64,000 nt of DNA from Lysobacter capsici (lineage in GTDB: Bacteria; Pseudomonadota; Gammaproteobacteria; Xanthomonadales; Xanthomonadaceae). Below, piece after piece: positions 60,897 through 64,000 of the stretch (positions within the stretch are counted from its first letter, which is position 1; each line of letters opens with the position of its first letter). The notes under the pieces are model-generated. The model saw nothing but the letters and a program-made list of their open reading frames with translations, was not told where the DNA came from and did no database searches. Location of the stretch: contig NZ_CP076103.1 of assembly GCF_018732085.1 (NCBI RefSeq), forward strand, positions 1,178,001 to 1,242,000, written 5' to 3'. The position numbers and the translations under genes were made by a program.

Positions 60897-62144
60897 ATGC
60901 GAATTTCCAGACGGTATCGGCTGTGCGGTGCGTGGGCGACGGTCCTGCTGTCGGCCAGTGTATCGATGCTGGGTGTCGCGCCGATCGCGGCCGCGCAAAC
61001 GCCGGCTCAGACGCAGGCAGACGGCTGCATCCTCGACGCCGCAGGCGCCGCCCAGGCCGGTCCCGACTGCGCCATGGCCTGGATCGATCGCAACCTACGC
61101 CTCAACGATATGCAGGCGATCGGCACCCACAACAGCTACAAGCTCGCGATCCCGGCCGCCGAACTCGCCGCGCAGCGCTCGCGCGATCCGGCCGGCGCCG
61201 ATGCGCTGGACTACGCGCACGCGCCGCTGCACGAGCAACTCGAACTGGGCATGCGCAGCCTGGAGCTGGACGTGTACTACGACCCGAAGGGCGGACGCTA
61301 CGCGCATCCGCCCGGCGCGCTGGGTCAGGGCTACGGCGACGCCGGCCCATGGAACCGCGAGGTGGCCGCGCAGATGCAGCGGCCCGGCTTCAAGGTCATG
61401 CATCTGGCCGATATCGATTTTCGCAGTCAGTGCATGGTGTTCGCGCAGTGCCTGGAACAGATCCGGGCCTGGTCGCAGACCCATCGCGATCACGCGCCGA
61501 TCCTGATCCTGATCAACGCCAAGGACGGCAAGGGCGGGGCGGGTTCGACCTCGTCGCTGCCGTTCGACAGCCATGCCTTCGATGCGCTCGACGCGGAAAT
61601 CCGCTCGGTGTTCGCGGCCGACGAATTGATCACGCCCGACCGCGTGCGCGGCGACGCAGCGAGCCTGCGCGCCGCGGTGCTGGCGGGGCGATGGCCCACC
61701 TTGGCGCAGTCGCGCGGCAAGGTGCTGTTCGCGCTCGATGAGGATGCTCGCAAGGTCGCGCTGTACCGCGGCAAGCGCCGATCGCTGGAAGGCCGCGCGA
61801 TGTTCGTCAACGGCGACGAAAACGCGCCGGACGCGGCCTACCTGACCCTCAACGATCCGATCGCGCAGGGCGAACGGATCGCGCGCGCGGTCGCGGCCGG
61901 GTTCCTGGTGCGCACGCGCGCCGACGCCGATACCGCCGAGGCCCGGCGCAACGACCCGCGCCGCCGTGAGGCCGCATTCGCCAGCGGCGCGCAGTACATC
62001 TCCACCGATTACCCGAAACCCGACCTGCGCCTGAGCCGCTACCGGGTGACGTTCCCGCGCAGCGAGGTGGTGCGTTGCAACCCGCGGCGCGCGCCGGAAC
62101 GCTGCGGCCAGCGGGCGATCGAGGCGGCCGAGAAGCACGATTGA
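60897..62144 (+). CDS. Secreted PI-PLC-like phosphodiesterase (Ca2+-dependent type)
   Basis: A 415-aa protein with a signal peptide (cleavage near IAAAQT). The barrel of the PI-PLC X-like family is seen: RLNDMQAIGTHNSYKL holds the first catalytic His, LELGMRSLELDVYYD the acidic calcium site, KVMHLADIDFRSQCM the second His, and APILILINAKDG and YISTDYPKP the later strands. Such bacterial enzymes act on phosphoinositides or related lipids, or have unknown substrates. It breaks up the thiS/thiG pair. The start at 60897 follows GAAGGG. Confidence 0.83.
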   Translation: MRISRRYRLCGAWATVLLSASVSMLGVAPIAAAQTPAQTQADGCILDAAGAAQAGPDCAMAWIDRNLRLNDMQAIGTHNSYKLAIPAAELAAQRSRDPAGADALDYAHAPLHEQLELGMRSLELDVYYDPKGGRYAHPPGALGQGYGDAGPWNREVAAQMQRPGFKVMHLADIDFRSQCMVFAQCLEQIRAWSQTHRDHAPILILINAKDGKGGAGSTSSLPFDSHAFDALDAEIRSVFAADELITPDRVRGDAASLRAAVLAGRWPTLAQSRGKVLFALDEDARKVALYRGKRRSLEGRAMFVNGDENAPDAAYLTLNDPIAQGERIARAVAAGFLVRTRADADTAEARRNDPRRREAAFASGAQYISTDYPKPDLRLSRYRVTFPRSEVVRCNPRRAPERCGQRAIEAAEKHD

Positions 62145-62939
62145 TGTCGGGCGGCCAGGCGCTTTCCTTGGGCGATTGATCGCTGCCGTGCGAGAACGGC
62201 CTGTGCTCGCACTGGACGACGCGTGATATCGGTTCGCGCCGGAGTCGATCCGTCGCCAATGCGCATGCGTATGCATCGCGCGTTTCGCGCATTCGCGTCG
62301 ACGGCGCATGTGCGCGCATGCGTTTCTTCGCGGATCGCATGCGACCTTGGTCGCGAATCGGATGAAGGTTTGATTAAAAGATTTGATCGAATCGATAGGC
62401 GCAAGCTTTGCGTACGAGCGATAACGCGTCCCGTAGCACCGGATAAGTCCCGCTTTTTGCATGGGATTTATTGATTCTTCGGCACACCATCGCGCTTGCG
62501 GCGCGAAGTGTTCGATTTCGGGCGATCGGACGAGTGTGCGACCGTCTTCGGGATCGTCGATGGCCCATCTCGATTTTCGACAATCGGCTTGTGGGCAGCG
62601 TCGCGCGAAGTCGTATCGACGCGCGCGGCCATGTCGCGCGCTGCGCGAACCGAAAGCGCGCGCTGCATAAAAGATGTGTCCACAAACTTGCTGCACGCTG
62701 ATCGAAGCGTGATTGATGGCGGCAAAAAGTACGAGGTTGCGATCTTGGCGCGCTCGCTTCGCATGACGATGCCGCCCGCAGGGCTTTCCGGATTCGCCGC
62801 GTTCGCGCGCGCCGAATTGCCTGCAAATGAAACTTTTTTCCCATGCTGTAATCCGGCCCGCTTTCGCTCTCGGTCCGAGATCGATCGCGAACCGGCCGAT
62901 ATCGGTCGGCTCCCCCGAAAAATCCTAAAGGAGCGTTCC
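62145..62939. other. 795-bp gene-free, AT-richer stretch
   Basis: No open frame here shows conserved character or codon bias; the longest (minus strand) is rich in Arg/Ser and looks like chance. The stretch is visibly richer in A/T and in the words TCGCG and CGATCG than its neighbours, for example GATTAAAAGATTTGATCGAA near 62370. It probably contains the promoter of the small secreted gene. Confidence 0.5.
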
Positions 62940-63215
62940 ATGCGTATTTCACTTCGTGCGGCGGCTTTGTCTCTTGCGACCGTGTGCCTGTTCGCGGCCG
63001 GTTCGGCCTCGGCGGCCGGTTCCTACACCATCAACCTGGGTACCTTCCAGGGCGACTTCGACGAAGACGCCATCGCCCTGGCGAAGAGCGAGTTGAGCAA
63101 CGCCTGTTCGGCCAATGGCGATACGCCCGGTCCGGTCACCATTCACAGCATCGGTCGCGACGGCTGCAACTTGGTGAGCTTCGTGGACGCCAGCATCACC
63201 TGCCATCGCAAGTGA
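62940..63215 (+). CDS. Small secreted protein, three cysteines
   Basis: A 91-aa precursor. The signal peptide is cleaved near SASA-AG. The mature part (about 67 aa) starts SYTINLGTFQGDFDEDAIALAKSELSNAC and has two further Cys (DGCNLVS and ITCHRK). AAAGGAG sits at the optimal distance from the ATG. No family was recognised. It does not fit the motif of the three peptides at 31-33 kb. Confidence 0.75.
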   Translation: MRISLRAAALSLATVCLFAAGSASAAGSYTINLGTFQGDFDEDAIALAKSELSNACSANGDTPGPVTIHSIGRDGCNLVSFVDASITCHRK

Positions 63216-63233
63216 GTCGCCTGCGTTGAGGGA

Positions 63234-63263
63234 TTCCCGTCGCCGGAACATCGGCGACGGGAA
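63234..63263 (+). terminator. Hairpin after the small secreted gene
   Basis: A perfect 12-bp stem, TTCCCGTCGCCG / CGGCGACGGGAA, loop GAACAT, 18 bp after the stop codon; there is no T run. The remaining gap to 63577 holds nothing recognisable. Confidence 0.65.
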
Positions 63264-63577
63264 GGTGCTGCGGTGTCGGTTCCAGGTCGATAGGCGCAGT
63301 GCGCGGCGACATCCGGCGCGGGCAGGCAATCGTGTTGCTTCCACCGATGCCGGTGCAAGGCCGGCGCGGCGCGCGGTCCATTGGATATCGATGATCCGAT
63401 CGCAAGCGCGAAGTCACGCAACGCAGACTCCAGTCTCGTCGCTTTTCGATCGAGGCGTGCAAACAGCGGTGGGGCGTCAGCCCTTCCCGCGAGACATCCA
63501 AAACGACGCAGGCATCAGTGATCGCGTACCGCGACGGATGACGCAGTGATCATCGCAAGATCGCAATAGGGCCAGCC

Positions 63578-63778
63578 TCAACCACCGCCCAGCGCATGCA
63601 CGATCTCGACCTTGTCGCCTTCGTTCAAGGCAGTGTCGGCGTGTCGGCCGCGCGGCACGATCTCGCCGTTGATCTCGACCGCGACCCGGCGTTCGCCCAG
63701 GCCCTCCTCGCGCAGCAGTTCGACCAGATTGATGGGCGCGGCGAGTGCGCGCGGTTCGCCATTGAGCAGAATGTTCAT
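63578..63778 (-). CDS. thiS: Thiamine sulfur carrier protein ThiS
   Basis: A 66-aa ubiquitin-fold sulfur carrier. MNILLNGEPRAL starts it, VELLREEGLGERRVAVEINGEIVPR is the core, and it ends EIVHALGGG, the terminal Gly-Gly being the site of thiocarboxylation. It gives sulfur to ThiG. The start at 63778 matches the family length. In related genomes thiS normally stands directly before thiG (from memory); here the two are 3.1 kb apart on the same strand. Confidence 0.92.
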   Translation of the reverse strand: MNILLNGEPRALAAPINLVELLREEGLGERRVAVEINGEIVPRGRHADTALNEGDKVEIVHALGGG

Positions 63779-64000
63779 GCCGATATTGTTGCGTGTACGT
63801 CGCGCGGCGGCCAGCCTTTGCGCCGGCGGGCGATTCGCGCGGGGCGCGCAGGCCGAGGGCCGCCCGCCCCAATCGACTCGCGTCGAGCCTCGCCGCGGTG
63901 TCACTGCGAACCTGTGACCTCTGGCCCCGGCACGCGGCGTCCGCGAGGACCATAATCGCGCCGCCGGGTTCGCTCGCGGCGCGGCCGGCCGTCTTCGGCG
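63779..64000. other. Right edge, no gene recognised
   Basis: GC-rich sequence upstream of thiS. CATAATCG near 63951 could be a -10 element for a plus-strand gene beyond the window. No coding signal is convincing. Confidence 0.4.

Noticed and set aside
62374..62952. A minus-strand protein of 192 residues in the gap before the small secreted gene
   Set aside because: It is Arg/Ser-rich without domain or ribosome binding site, and overlaps the promoter and start of a better-supported gene.
1..64000. tRNA and rRNA genes
   Set aside because: No cloverleaf with a recognisable T-loop and anticodon arm, and no rRNA segment, was found by eye. A covariance-model scan would be decisive.

Overview
The window looks like chromosomal DNA from a high-GC gammaproteobacterium of the Xanthomonadaceae, most likely Lysobacter or a close relative. 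The grounds are the strong G/C third-position bias, the thiS/thiG/trmB group, a lone R-body (RebB-type) gene, many short secreted proteins, a TonB-dependent siderophore receptor, and dense intergenic palindromes of the kinds common in that family. The genus is an inference from gene content, not from a marker gene.

Layout. 1-1.4 kb: the tail of an acyltransferase, then a REP-associated tyrosine transposase bracketed by its REP palindromes. 1.4-8.2 kb (minus strand): acetyl-CoA hydrolase/transferase, molybdate importer modABC, a molybdopterin-domain protein, an ETHE1-like persulfide dioxygenase and an S1/P1 nuclease. 8.5-13.5 kb: OmpW, gap, and metE behind a cobalamin riboswitch. 14-19 kb: a ClpP-fold lipoprotein, a TonB receptor, an aldo/keto reductase remnant, a membrane protein and a thioesterase. 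19.3-23.5 kb: class Ia ribonucleotide reductase nrdAB behind a second cobalamin riboswitch. 23.7-27.8 kb: a DUF2339/DUF3999-type envelope pair. 27.8-29.1 kb: a gene-free, repeat-rich block. 29.1-31 kb: pgk and a HAD phosphatase. 31.2-33.2 kb: three related short secreted peptides split by a freshly inserted IS1595-type element. 33.4-41.7 kb: GNAT, pyk, an SH3-like secreted protein, class I aldolase, a lipoprotein, a LysE exporter, an L7/L12-like tail-anchored protein and a small protein. 41.8-47.9 kb: cysK and a divergent RND efflux pair. 48-49.2 kb: a translationally coupled three-gene cassette with an Imm10-like protein. 49.3-58.8 kb: GNAT, a TrmH-type methyltransferase with a frameshift, RebB, M28 peptidase, mscL, an FAH-family enzyme, a Rieske protein and an SLC13-type permease. 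59-64 kb: trmB and thiG, separated from thiS by a PI-PLC-like secreted enzyme and a small secreted protein.

Functional links. Four glycolytic enzymes (gap, pgk, pyk, class I fba) lie dispersed in separate transcription units. Both B12-independent isozymes in the window (metE and nrdAB) sit under cobalamin riboswitches, which predicts B12-dependent counterparts elsewhere in the genome. The molybdate importer lies beside a molybdopterin-binding protein and a persulfide dioxygenase, suggesting a sulfur oxidation or metal cofactor theme. Intergenic spaces carry at least six palindromic repeat families, and in two places a repeat supplies the stop codon of the neighbouring gene.

The best candidates for undescribed biology are the secreted two-cysteine peptide cluster (31.2-33.2 kb), the coupled three-gene cassette (48-49.2 kb), the orphan long RebB protein, and the triple L7/L12-like tail-anchored protein. 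All functional statements rest on reading motifs by eye; no database search was run.
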